From assembly GCF_022369475.1 (NCBI RefSeq), contig NZ_CP059600.1, forward strand, positions 558,001 to 622,000: 64,000 bases of DNA, in the 5' to 3' direction. A model generated the notes under the pieces. That model saw only the letters and a program-made list of their open reading frames with translations. It was not told the DNA's origin and ran no database searches. The position numbers and the translations under genes are program-made. Below are positions 35,022-43,099 of the stretch, piece by piece. Numbering within the stretch: position 1 is the first letter of the stretch; the number at the start of each line of letters is the position of its first letter. The DNA comes from Campylobacter sp. RM12651. GTDB lineage: Bacteria > Campylobacterota > Campylobacteria > Campylobacterales > Campylobacteraceae.

Positions 35022-35055
35022 TTAAGAAAATTTTAAAGATGGGGGGGGGTATAAT
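35022..35055 (+). promoter_or_regulatory. dsdX promoter: 14-bp motif, poly-G spacer and TATAAT
   Basis: TTAAGAAAATTTTA (35022-35035), AAGAT, G9 (35041-35049) and then TATAAT (35050-35055), 31 nt before the dsdX ATG. The poly-G takes the place of the spacer before the -10 box, so its length sets the distance between the AT-rich upstream signal and the -10. The 14-mer is shared with the ridA-dcuC intergenic region. Confidence 0.75.
35041..35049 (+). repeat. Poly-G tract (G9) in the dsdX promoter
   Basis: Nine G directly before a perfect TATAAT. Slippage here is expected to change dsdXA promoter strength. Confidence 0.8.
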
Positions 35056-35086
35056 CAAATGATGATTTTTAAATAAAGGAGAAAAG

Positions 35087-36385
35087 ATGAGCAATTTTGC
35101 TTTAATTTCGGTCTTAATAGCTTCTATTGCCTTAGTTGTGTTTTGTATTACAAAACTTAAAATCCACGCTTTTTTATCATTAAGCTTAGCAAGTATTTTT
35201 GTCGCACTTATAACTGGTGTTGATTTAACAAAAATCGGTTCTATTATTGAAAATGGAGTAGGTGGGACGCTAGGATTTTTAGCTGTTATTATTGGTTGTG
35301 GAAGTATCTTAGGAAAAATGCTAGAAGTTAGTGGCGGGGCGCAAAAAATAGCCCTATCATTACTAAATCTACTTGGTAAAAAAAGAGCTGATATTGTTAT
35401 GATGTTGGTTGGATTTATTGCTGGTATTCCTGTATTTGTTGAGGTTGGATTTGTCTTATTAGTGCCTTTAGTTTTAGTTGTAGCTAAAGAAATAGGTGTT
35501 AGCAGAATAAAAATAGGCATAGCATTAGCAACTTCACTAATGGCAGTTCATTGTATGGTGCCACCACACCCAGCAGCTACTAGCATAGTAGCTACTTTAG
35601 GTGCTGATATAGGTCAAGTAATTTGGATGAGTATAGTTGTGGGTATGATATGTGCTTTTATAGGTGGGGTTTTGTTTTTGAAATTCTTTGATTTTTCAAA
35701 AGATAATGAGATGAGTGTTTTTGATAATACAAGTTCTACTTATAACTCTATGCCAAGCACAGCAATTACTTATTTTACAATACTTTTGCCTTTAGTTTTA
35801 ATGTTGCTTAAGACTTTAGTATTTAAAGATAATGCAGTATTTGCATTCATTGGAAATCCTATTATCGCATTATTAATAAGTGTTTTTGTAGCATATTATA
35901 CTTTAGGCTTAAAGCAAGGCTATTCTATGCAAAATTTAATGGATTTTAGTGGGGATTCATTTACGCAAATTGCTTCAATTTTATTAATCATAGGAGCAGG
36001 TGGAGCTTTTAATGAGATATTAATTGCTTCAGGCATTGGCGAAGCATTAAAGCAGACTTTAGGAAGTTTGAGTTTAAATCCTGTATTTTTAGCTTGGTTA
36101 ATTGCTATTATTTTACATGCTAGTGTTGGAAGTGCAACGGTTGCTATGATTAGTGCAGCAGGAATTGTTTTACAAATGGATAGTAATGTTAGTAAAGAAG
36201 TTTTATGCCTTGCAATAGGAAGTGGTGCTATAGGTTGTACTATAGTAACTGATAGCTTATTTTGGCTAGTAAAAGAAAGCTTAGGAATGAGCGTAAAAGC
36301 TATGTTTAAGTATTTTACAAGTGCGACTTTAGTAGCAAGTATAAGTGGTTTAATCTTAAGCTATGTTTTATCAATAATTTTATAA
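35087..36385 (+). CDS. dsdX: GntP-family permease, probable D-serine transporter DsdX
   Basis: A 432-residue, about 12-helix permease of the gluconate/D-serine family. GIPVFVEVGFVLLVPLV and HCMVPPHPAATSIVATLGAD match the GntP/DsdX core, and HASVGSATVAMISAAG is in the second half. D-serine dehydratase begins 9 nt after its stop, so D-serine is the likely substrate rather than gluconate. The ribosome site AAAGGAG is strong. Expression probably varies through the G9 tract in the promoter. Confidence 0.88.
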   Translation: MSNFALISVLIASIALVVFCITKLKIHAFLSLSLASIFVALITGVDLTKIGSIIENGVGGTLGFLAVIIGCGSILGKMLEVSGGAQKIALSLLNLLGKKRADIVMMLVGFIAGIPVFVEVGFVLLVPLVLVVAKEIGVSRIKIGIALATSLMAVHCMVPPHPAATSIVATLGADIGQVIWMSIVVGMICAFIGGVLFLKFFDFSKDNEMSVFDNTSSTYNSMPSTAITYFTILLPLVLMLLKTLVFKDNAVFAFIGNPIIALLISVFVAYYTLGLKQGYSMQNLMDFSGDSFTQIASILLIIGAGGAFNEILIASGIGEALKQTLGSLSLNPVFLAWLIAIILHASVGSATVAMISAAGIVLQMDSNVSKEVLCLAIGSGAIGCTIVTDSLFWLVKESLGMSVKAMFKYFTSATLVASISGLILSYVLSIIL

Positions 36386-36394
36386 GGAGTAAAA

Positions 36395-37666
36395 ATGTTA
36401 ATTGAAAATCTAAAAGCAATGAAAGAAACAAGTTGGATTAATACAAATCTAAGCAATGATGTATTAAATGAATTAAACAAAGGTGCTATTAAGCTTGATA
36501 GAATTGATGATGCAAGGGCTAGGCTTAATCGTTTTGCACCTTTACTTAAGATAATTTTCCCTGCTACAAATATTACTAATGGTATTATAGAAAGCCCATT
36601 AGTTTGTGTGAATAATTATAAAAAAGAGTTAGAAAAATTAAGTGGTGCTAGTATTAATGGCGATGTTTATATAAAACTTGATTCACATTTACCAATATCA
36701 GGCTCTATTAAGGCTCGTGGTGGAATATATGAAGTATTAAAACACGCAGAAGATTTGCTAATAGAAAATAATATGCTAAGCATTCAAGATGATTATTCAA
36801 AACTTGCCGAGCCAAAATATAAAGAATTTTTAAGTAAATATAAAATAGCAGTTGGCTCAACCGGTAATCTTGGTCTTTCAATAGGAATTATGAGTGCAAA
36901 ACTTGGCTTTAAAGTAGAAGTTCATATGAGTGATTGTGCTAAAGAATGGAAGAAAAAAATGCTAAGAGAGCACGGATGCAGCGTGATTACTTATGAAGAT
37001 GATTACGGCGTCGCAGTAGAGCAGGGAAGAAAAAGTTCTGAAAATAATCCGTATTGTTATTTTATAGATGATGAAAACTCGCATAATTTATTTTTAGGAT
37101 ATAGCGTTGCTGCAAAGAGATTAAAAGGACAATTTCAAGCATTAGATATTAATATCAGCAAAGATAGACCGCTTTATGTTTATCTTCCTTGCGGTGTTGG
37201 TGGTGGTCCTGGTGGGGTTGCTTATGGGCTTAAGGCTGAATTTGGCGATTGTGTAAAATGCTTTTTTGCTGAGCCAACGCATAGTCCTTGTATGATACTT
37301 GGACTTGCTACCGGAAAACATAATGAAATAAGTGTAGCTGATATTGGGCTTGATAATATTACGGCTGCTGATGGGCTTGCTGTTGGTCGTGCGAGTGGTC
37401 TTGTAGGTAAAGTGCTTGAGCGTGTAATTGATGGAAGCTTTACGGTAAGTGATGAGAATATGTATAGATATTTAAGCTTACTTGCATCTAGCGAAGGTAT
37501 TAAGCTTGAGCCTTCGGCTTTAGCTGGAGTTAAAGGCTTAATGATTTCTAATGAGCTTAAAACTGAACACAAAAACGCAATTCATCTAATATGGGCAACA
37601 GGTGGAAGTATGGTGCCAGACGCTGAAATGGCTGAATTTATTAAAACAGGAGATGAATTATTATAA
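36395..37666 (+). CDS. dsdA: D-serine ammonia-lyase (D-serine dehydratase)
   Basis: Fold-type II PLP enzyme converting D-serine to pyruvate and ammonia. The PLP lysine lies in [12 protein letters not shown], the phosphate loop is [11 protein letters not shown] and the glycine-rich end is [14 protein letters not shown]. The N-terminal segment (ETSWINTN) is typical of DsdA. The 423 residues are a little short but complete. The enzyme detoxifies D-serine and feeds pyruvate. Its enamine intermediate 2-aminoacrylate is a RidA substrate, and ridA lies in the same region. A strong terminator follows. Confidence 0.94.
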   Translation: MLIENLKAMKETSWINTNLSNDVLNELNKGAIKLDRIDDARARLNRFAPLLKIIFPATNITNGIIESPLVCVNNYKKELEKLSGASINGDVYIKLDSHLPISGSIKARGGIYEVLKHAEDLLIENNMLSIQDDYSKLAEPKYKEFLSKYKIAVGSTGNLGLSIGIMSAKLGFKVEVHMSDCAKEWKKKMLREHGCSVITYEDDYGVAVEQGRKSSENNPYCYFIDDENSHNLFLGYSVAAKRLKGQFQALDINISKDRPLYVYLPCGVGGGPGGVAYGLKAEFGDCVKCFFAEPTHSPCMILGLATGKHNEISVADIGLDNITAADGLAVGRASGLVGKVLERVIDGSFTVSDENMYRYLSLLASSEGIKLEPSALAGVKGLMISNELKTEHKNAIHLIWATGGSMVPDAEMAEFIKTGDELL

Positions 37667-37667
37667 A

Positions 37668-37690
37668 ATAAGCCCTAAAATAGGGCTTAT
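37668..37690 (+). terminator. Terminator after dsdA
   Basis: ATAAGCCCTA (37668-37677), loop AAA, TAGGGCTTAT (37681-37690), starting 1 nt after the stop. The poor T-run is offset by a strong stem. Confidence 0.75.
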
Positions 37691-37737
37691 AATTACTTTA
37701 CGCAACTATAATTTACAAAACATTTACCGAGGGCTTT

Positions 37738-38364
37738 ATGAATCAACAAACAAGAACAGAATATATAAAATTAGTGCATTTTTTAGCACAAGCTTTAGGC
37801 AAGGATTATGAAATAGTTTTGCACGATATAAATGATGATGGAATGAGTATTGCAGAAATTGCTAATAATCACATAAGCGGAAGAAGTATTAATTCTCCTA
37901 TTACAGGATTTGCACTTGAGCTTGTTAATAAAAAGATTTATGAAGAAAGAGATTTTTTAAGCAATTATAAAGCAAGTGCAGGTGGAAAAAATATAAGAGG
38001 TAGCACATTTTTTATCAAAGAAGGCAATAAATTAAGTGGAATGCTATGTATAAACTACGATAAAAGTAGAATGGAAAATATAGCAGCACAATTATTAGGT
38101 AGCGATATACCTGTAGAAGAAGCTGCTTATGAAGAAGTTTTGAGCCTTGATTTAAATGAGCTAATTCAAGAATTAACAGGGCTTAGCGTAAATGAGCTAA
38201 AAAATACTAATCTAAAACCAAAACAAAGGCAAATAATAGTAGATAAAATCTATGAAAAAGGTATTTTTAATATAAAAGGCTCAATTACAGAAATAGCTAA
38301 TCTTTTAAATCTTTCAGAATCAAGCATATATCGTTGTATAAACAAATCTAAACAAAAATTTTAA
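37738..38364 (+). CDS. YheO/DauR-type PAS-HTH transcriptional regulator
   Basis: A 208-residue protein with an N-terminal YheO-like PAS domain (LGKDYEIVLHDINDDGMSIA, NHISGRSINSPIT) and a C-terminal helix-turn-helix (ITEIANLLNLSESSIYRCI). Relatives include DauR, which controls D-arginine use. Directly behind dsdXA, it is the obvious candidate regulator of D-serine use and perhaps of the ridA/dcuC promoters that share the 14-bp motif. The ATG at 37738 has GAGGG just upstream. Confidence 0.86.
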   Translation: MNQQTRTEYIKLVHFLAQALGKDYEIVLHDINDDGMSIAEIANNHISGRSINSPITGFALELVNKKIYEERDFLSNYKASAGGKNIRGSTFFIKEGNKLSGMLCINYDKSRMENIAAQLLGSDIPVEEAAYEEVLSLDLNELIQELTGLSVNELKNTNLKPKQRQIIVDKIYEKGIFNIKGSITEIANLLNLSESSIYRCINKSKQKF

Positions 38365-38386
38365 TCAAGCATAAACGCTTGATTAA
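38361..38386 (+). terminator. Terminator after the YheO-like gene
   Basis: TTAATCAAGC (38361-38370), loop ATAAAC, GCTTGATTAA (38377-38386), including the stop codon. Confidence 0.75.
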
Positions 38387-38447
38387 GTTAAATTCCATTA
38401 GTATTTAGTGCTAAAATCTCAATAGTAATTAATATAAAGGTATTTTT

Positions 38448-39338
38448 ATGAAAGTAATTTTTGGCCCAGTTAATTCAAGAAGATTTAAAAAATCTTTAGG
38501 TATAGATTTAAGTCCTAATGAGAAATGCTGTAATTTTGATTGTTTATATTGTGAGCTTGGAAAAGCTAAATTACAATATGAAAATAAATCAAATTTAAGT
38601 GTTGAATATATAATAAATGAGCTAAAAGAAGCTTTGAAAATACATAAAGATTGCGATTATATAAGCATTAGTGCAAATGGCGAACCTACTTTATATCCAT
38701 ATTTAGATGAATTGATTATAAAAATAAATGAAGTTAAAAAGAATGCAAAATTATTAATTTTGAGTAATGCAAGCACAATTTTTGATAAAAATATTCAAAA
38801 GGCATTATTAAATCTTGATAGCGTTAAACTAAGTATTGATAGTGTAAATCCTAAAGTATTTCGCAAAATTGATAGGACGAATATAGATATAAATAAAATA
38901 GTTCAAGGTATAAAAGAATTTAGTCAAATTTATAAAGGTGAGTTGATTTTAGAATGCTTGGTTTTAGATGGTATTAATGATGATGAAAAGGATTTTATTG
39001 CTTTAAATGATATTTTAAAGGATATTAAAGCAACTAGACTTGATTTAGGAACTATTGATAGACCGAGTGATTATAATGTAAAGGCTGCAAGTTTTGAGAA
39101 ATTAAGTAAATTGGCTAGTTTGATAACTAATATAAAAGTTAATATTATGAGTAGAAATACTAATATAAATAAATATGATGATTTGCTTAAAACTATTAGT
39201 TTAAGACCATTAAGCTCACAAGAAATTGATGAAAAAGATATAAAAATGTTAGATGAATTAGTAGATAAAAATATAATAAAATGTGTGAAAATAAATGATA
39301 TTAATTTTTATAAATTAAACAAATCAAATTCTAATTAA
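38448..39338 (+). CDS. Radical SAM protein of unknown specificity
   Basis: A 296-residue protein with the cluster motif CCNFDCLYC near residue 27 (C-x3-C-x2-C), a following SAM-binding GEP (SANGEPTLYP), and the N-terminal FGPVNSRRFKKSLGIDLSP typical of the YfkB/MoaA-like 'radical SAM domain protein' group common in Campylobacterota. The C-terminal 60 residues resemble a small winged-helix tail. No substrate can be assigned; genes on both sides are unrelated. Confidence 0.85.
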   Translation: MKVIFGPVNSRRFKKSLGIDLSPNEKCCNFDCLYCELGKAKLQYENKSNLSVEYIINELKEALKIHKDCDYISISANGEPTLYPYLDELIIKINEVKKNAKLLILSNASTIFDKNIQKALLNLDSVKLSIDSVNPKVFRKIDRTNIDINKIVQGIKEFSQIYKGELILECLVLDGINDDEKDFIALNDILKDIKATRLDLGTIDRPSDYNVKAASFEKLSKLASLITNIKVNIMSRNTNINKYDDLLKTISLRPLSSQEIDEKDIKMLDELVDKNIIKCVKINDINFYKLNKSNSN

Positions 39339-39369
39339 TATAAAAGCTATTGTGATTAATTTACTTATT

Positions 39370-39645
39370 TTAAGTGTATTTATAAACCAAGTGCGAATAA
39401 AATAAAAAGGGCTTGATTTTAACATCAAGCTTTGTTATATCAATATTAAAATTATTTAAAAAATATTCATACAAAAGCGAATAGTTAGAATTATTCATAT
39501 AAATACAAATAATATTCTCATTATCTTCTAATAGTAAAGTATCATAAAATCTTTGATTATTTAAAGTAAAAATTTTATAAATATTTTTAAAAAATACTAA
39601 AAGTATAAAATTACAAACACTCATAAAAATATAAAATATACTCAA
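39370..39645 (-). CDS. Small membrane protein, unknown (91 aa)
   Basis: An N-terminal hydrophobic segment (FYIFMSVCNFILLVFF) is followed by a soluble part ending DVKIKPFLFYSHLVYKYT. The TTG at 39645 has no clear ribosome site; the in-frame ATG at 39624 is an alternative. It lies 8 nt after the preceding gene and looks distantly like it: one membrane segment, then KIKPFLF here versus SIKPALIF there. No family is recognised. Confidence 0.45.
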   Translation of the reverse strand: MSIFYIFMSVCNFILLVFFKNIYKIFTLNNQRFYDTLLLEDNENIICIYMNNSNYSLLYEYFLNNFNIDITKLDVKIKPFLFYSHLVYKYT

Positions 39646-39653
39646 AAAATTAT

Positions 39654-40031
39654 TTAATTTATATAATTGTTGTTTGCTTTGAATATTAAGGCAGGTTTTA
39701 TAGATTTTAGCATTTTTAAATATATTGTTTTTTCTTTCTCATTAAGCTCATCTCTTTGCCTACAACTATGATTAACAAAATGTATAAAATCCTTATGAAA
39801 ATATAAAATATTAGGTTTTTTAAACTTATAATGCAAATATCTCTCATCAAAATATGCAGCAATAATAAATAAATTAATACTAGAAACCTTCATAGAAAAA
39901 TTACCAATATACATAAAAACACAAAAGCAAATAAACAAAGCACTACAATGAACTAAGCTAGTAATATAAGCGTTTTTATCTTTTAAATAAAATAAAGGCG
40001 TAAAATTACTAGAAGTTAAATATTCGCTCAA
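39654..40031 (-). CDS. Membrane protein, unknown (125 aa)
   Basis: A TTG start at 40031 behind GGAGAAAA, 12 nt after the preceding gene. There is one or two hydrophobic stretches (ITSLVHCSALFICFCVFMYIG) and a charged C-terminus ending SIKPALIFKANNNYIN. No family is recognised. It probably forms a small operon with the exported 191-residue protein upstream and the 91-residue protein downstream. Confidence 0.55.
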   Translation of the reverse strand: MSEYLTSSNFTPLFYLKDKNAYITSLVHCSALFICFCVFMYIGNFSMKVSSINLFIIAAYFDERYLHYKFKKPNILYFHKDFIHFVNHSCRQRDELNEKEKTIYLKMLKSIKPALIFKANNNYIN

Positions 40032-40043
40032 ATTTTCTCCTTA

Positions 40044-40619
40044 TTAATGTTTGCTTCTATCAACTTTAATTGCGATTTTTGTAAAATCACCCCTTATATT
40101 ATCATCATCTATTAGATTTGTAATGACTGCTTTATATGTTTTATTTTCAGGTATAAAATAAAATCCAAGATATCTTATTGCTACATGAACCTTTTCATTT
40201 TTAATATTTATACTTATTCTACCACTTACTCTTGTATTTTCATTTGGTGTAGCGACTTTATCAAATACTAATATCTCATCACCATCCTTAGTAAGCTCAT
40301 ATATTTTAATATCAAGTGCAAGTGGATAATAAGGATTATTTCGTATATCATTTTCTAATTTTTCATCGTATAAATAAACTGAATAAAAATCCTTACCTAC
40401 TTTACCATATTCAAAACGCAAAGGATAAAAAGCATAAAGTCCTAAATACTCTCTTATATCTTTTCTTTGTGGCTTAAAGATTATTTCAAATTTAGTGCCT
40501 TTTTTGCTTAAATCAAATAAAGTATATATGGGAGTTTTTGGTATTTTATCTTTATGAACAAATTCAAAAGCATTTAAACTAAAAACTAGCATAAGCAATA
40601 AACAAATTTTTTTAAGCAT
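40044..40619 (-). CDS. Exported protein of unknown function (191 aa)
   Basis: A clear signal peptide (MLKKICLLLMLVFSLNA) is followed by a beta-rich domain (KGTKFEIIFKPQRKDIREYLGLYAFYPLRF). It resembles the small secreted DUF5625-like proteins, but I cannot confirm the family. It is preceded by a 120-base promoter region that is duplicated in front of the 336-residue gene at 40821-41831. First gene of a three-gene run. Confidence 0.65.
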   Translation of the reverse strand: MLKKICLLLMLVFSLNAFEFVHKDKIPKTPIYTLFDLSKKGTKFEIIFKPQRKDIREYLGLYAFYPLRFEYGKVGKDFYSVYLYDEKLENDIRNNPYYPLALDIKIYELTKDGDEILVFDKVATPNENTRVSGRISINIKNEKVHVAIRYLGFYFIPENKTYKAVITNLIDDDNIRGDFTKIAIKVDRSKH

Positions 40620-40624
40620 TTAAA

Positions 40625-40745
40625 CTCCTTTATTTTTTCATATCATAACATTATTTAAGAATATTTCTTGGTTTGTAAATGTGTTTAAAAGTTAAAATAT
40701 GATTTTAAATTCTTAGAATTTAAAATGGATAATTAAATATTTTTT
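40625..40745 (-). repeat. Promoter-region direct repeat, copy A
   Basis: About 120 bases nearly identical to 41836-41955 (only a handful of differences). Both copies end with the ribosome site of the gene behind. Each has the palindrome TTTTAAATTC-TTA-GAATTTAAAA (here 40703-40725) and, on the minus strand, TATGAT as a possible -10 box. Two genes thus share one control region. Confidence 0.85.
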
Positions 40746-40820
40746 ATTGTTTAACATTTGCCTTTATTAGGAGTTTTATAAGTTGAATATTTGTAAAATT
40801 TGAATACAAATTATTTAAGC

Positions 40821-41831
40821 TCATTCTTTCTCCTTTTTTAGATTTATTTCACAATGTAAAGATTTTAATTCAGTAAATGTATAAGGGTATGCCCTTGTGT
40901 AAAGATAATATGCGTTAGATACAATATTTGCAATACTATGTATATAAATTTCATATGTTGGATATGCATTATAATAGTAAATCTTATAAACCAAAAAATA
41001 ATCTCTTTCTTTGTAATTTATCGTAAAAATTCTTTGTGTAAGCTCATGAAAATCTGTTGATATTTTTATTCTATTAGATTTTTTTATGACATCTAACAGA
41101 TTTTTATTTTTAATAGGATGATTGCAAAAATCTTTTTCTATAAACAAAATATTTCCAATTTCACCTAATAAAGCTAAGTAATTTTTATTATCTAAAACTA
41201 CATCGCCAATAGTTATATTTTTGTGTTTTTTTATGTATTTTTTACCCTTAATTTTACTTGCAAAATAGAGCTCTCCATTTTTATCAACTTCATAAAAAGA
41301 ATAACTCACATCATTATCAACACCATAGATATTATCACGCCCTATATCTTTATAAACTTTTCTATCAAGCCCTAAATCCCAGCAGTATTTAAGAGTATCT
41401 TTTACTTCTTGGCTAGAGTATGGCTTAGTATCTACAATTTTTGGCTTTATTTTTATATCTTTGTATCTAAAAAAATTTTGCCAAAAATTATTTATTGATA
41501 TCTCTTCGCAATCTACTGTGCATTTACGCTTATAACAATCAGTTGAGTTTTCTTGAATTATTTTTATATGTTCTATTAATTCTTTAGGATAGGTTTTTGA
41601 GTTTTCAAGACTAGTGCTAAGCTCTTTTATTCTAGCTTTATAAGAATTTATAATGCAATTATTATCATCTTTGCAATCACTAATGCTTTTTAGAAATTCA
41701 TCTTGGTCTTGCTTTATTTCTTTTGTAATATAAGGAAAGCTTTTATAAATATTATCTAGCTCTATTTTTAACTTATTTATTTGATATAAATAAATATTTG
41801 TAATTAGTAAAATCATTAATATTTTAAACAT
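40821..41831 (-). CDS. Unknown membrane-anchored or exported protein (336 aa)
   Basis: A short N-terminal hydrophobic segment (MFKILMILLITNIYLY), then a helical region and a mixed C-terminal domain. Cysteines come in pairs, two of them in CYKRKCTVDCEE. No family is recognised. It stands alone between the two duplicated promoter regions, with copy B directly upstream and copy A belonging to the next gene. It is presumably co-regulated with the 191-residue exported protein. Confidence 0.6.
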   Translation of the reverse strand: MFKILMILLITNIYLYQINKLKIELDNIYKSFPYITKEIKQDQDEFLKSISDCKDDNNCIINSYKARIKELSTSLENSKTYPKELIEHIKIIQENSTDCYKRKCTVDCEEISINNFWQNFFRYKDIKIKPKIVDTKPYSSQEVKDTLKYCWDLGLDRKVYKDIGRDNIYGVDNDVSYSFYEVDKNGELYFASKIKGKKYIKKHKNITIGDVVLDNKNYLALLGEIGNILFIEKDFCNHPIKNKNLLDVIKKSNRIKISTDFHELTQRIFTINYKERDYFLVYKIYYYNAYPTYEIYIHSIANIVSNAYYLYTRAYPYTFTELKSLHCEINLKKEKE

Positions 41832-41835
41832 AACT

Positions 41836-41955
41836 CTCCTTTATTTTTCATATCATAGCATTATTTAAGAATATTTCTTGGTTTGCAAGTGTGTTTAAAA
41901 GTTAAAATATGATTTTTAAATTCTTAGAATTTAAAATGGATAATTAAATATTTTT
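41836..41955 (-). repeat. Promoter-region direct repeat, copy B
   Basis: Second copy of the 120-base control region, in front of the 336-residue gene. The palindrome is at 41914-41936. See copy A for structure. Confidence 0.85.
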
Positions 41956-42000
41956 AATACTTTTAATGTGTTTTTATAAATATGAGTAATTATAGTGAAA

Positions 42001-42024
42001 TTAAGCTAGGAAAACCTAGCTTAA
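42001..42024. terminator. Terminator after petC
   Basis: TTAAGCTAGG (42001-42010), loop AAAA, CCTAGCTTAA (42015-42024), five bases after the petC stop on the minus strand. Confidence 0.8.
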
Positions 42025-42028
42025 TTTT

Positions 42029-43099
42029 TTAATGTAGTTCTTTCCAGATTGCGTTTTTCCAAGCATAAGCTAATATTGCTAATAATGCAAAATAAGCCAT
42101 TATTTTGTATCCTAAATCTTCGCGTTCAGCTTTTTTACTATCTCCAACGCTAGTTAAATAAGCAACAACATCATTTTGAGCTTGTTCGTTAAGTCCAACT
42201 CTAGGCATTGCAGTTCCTGGAAGTTGTTTTTGAGTATCGTTTATGAATTTATGTAAATACTCATCTCCTTTAGCACGAATTATTATTGATAAATCAGGTG
42301 GCGTTGAACCCATATAATCTTTTAAATCTCCGCCATTTACTTTAGCAATAAAACCATCATATTTAACATCATGACATCTTCCGCAAGCTTCTTCAAAGAT
42401 AACTTTTTTGTTCTCAAAATTAATTTTTGCAACTTTTTCGCTATCGCTTAATTTACCTGCATTTATTTCATTAGCAATTTTTGCTTTTTTTGCTTCAAGA
42501 GCAGCTTTTCCGATACTATTTAAATATCCTACTATATTAGCAACTGATTGAGCATTTTCATCACTTATACTGCCATCATCTTCTAAAAACGCTGTCATCA
42601 TAGGATGTGGATTTTCATCATTATATTTTTTGTTATTTTTCATAGCAAGTGCAGGATTAAGAGAAATTGCCATTAAGAATTTACTATCATAAATAGCTCC
42701 TGCTGTGCTTAAATCAGGATAAATAATACCTTGAGCGCTAATTCCATCATCAGCAGCTACTAATTCATCAAATTCAACTCTATGACAGCTAGCACAATTA
42801 GCTTCAAAATCAGCCTTTCCAGCTTCAACATCAGTTTTTAAACTAGCTATTTTATCAACATTAGCCCAAAGTTTTTTAGTATCTTCTAATTTTTTTGTAG
42901 CAAAATCAATATCATCTTTTTTACCACTTTCATTAGCTTTTTTTAATTCAACTTCAGCTTGAGCTATATCGCCTGCTTTAAAATCAAAATTAACTTCGCT
43001 AGTATGTTCGTGCATTTGTGAATGAGCGTAAGGCTCAACTCCCCAATAAACAATACCTGTGAATACAACTAATATTGCAAATATTTTTAACTCTTTCAT
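42029..43099 (-). CDS. petC: Ubiquinol (menaquinol)-cytochrome c reductase, dihaem cytochrome c subunit
   Basis: Third subunit of the bc1-type complex. The N-terminal membrane anchor (IFAILVVFTGIVYWG) is followed by two class-I cytochrome domains with haem motifs CASCH and CGRCH, and a C-terminal helix (KIMAYFALLAILAYAW). Campylobacterota use such a dihaem protein in place of monohaem cytochrome c1. The 356 residues are typical. Last gene of petABC, overlapping petB by one base. Confidence 0.93.
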   Translation of the reverse strand: MKELKIFAILVVFTGIVYWGVEPYAHSQMHEHTSEVNFDFKAGDIAQAEVELKKANESGKKDDIDFATKKLEDTKKLWANVDKIASLKTDVEAGKADFEANCASCHRVEFDELVAADDGISAQGIIYPDLSTAGAIYDSKFLMAISLNPALAMKNNKKYNDENPHPMMTAFLEDDGSISDENAQSVANIVGYLNSIGKAALEAKKAKIANEINAGKLSDSEKVAKINFENKKVIFEEACGRCHDVKYDGFIAKVNGGDLKDYMGSTPPDLSIIIRAKGDEYLHKFINDTQKQLPGTAMPRVGLNEQAQNDVVAYLTSVGDSKKAEREDLGYKIMAYFALLAILAYAWKNAIWKELH

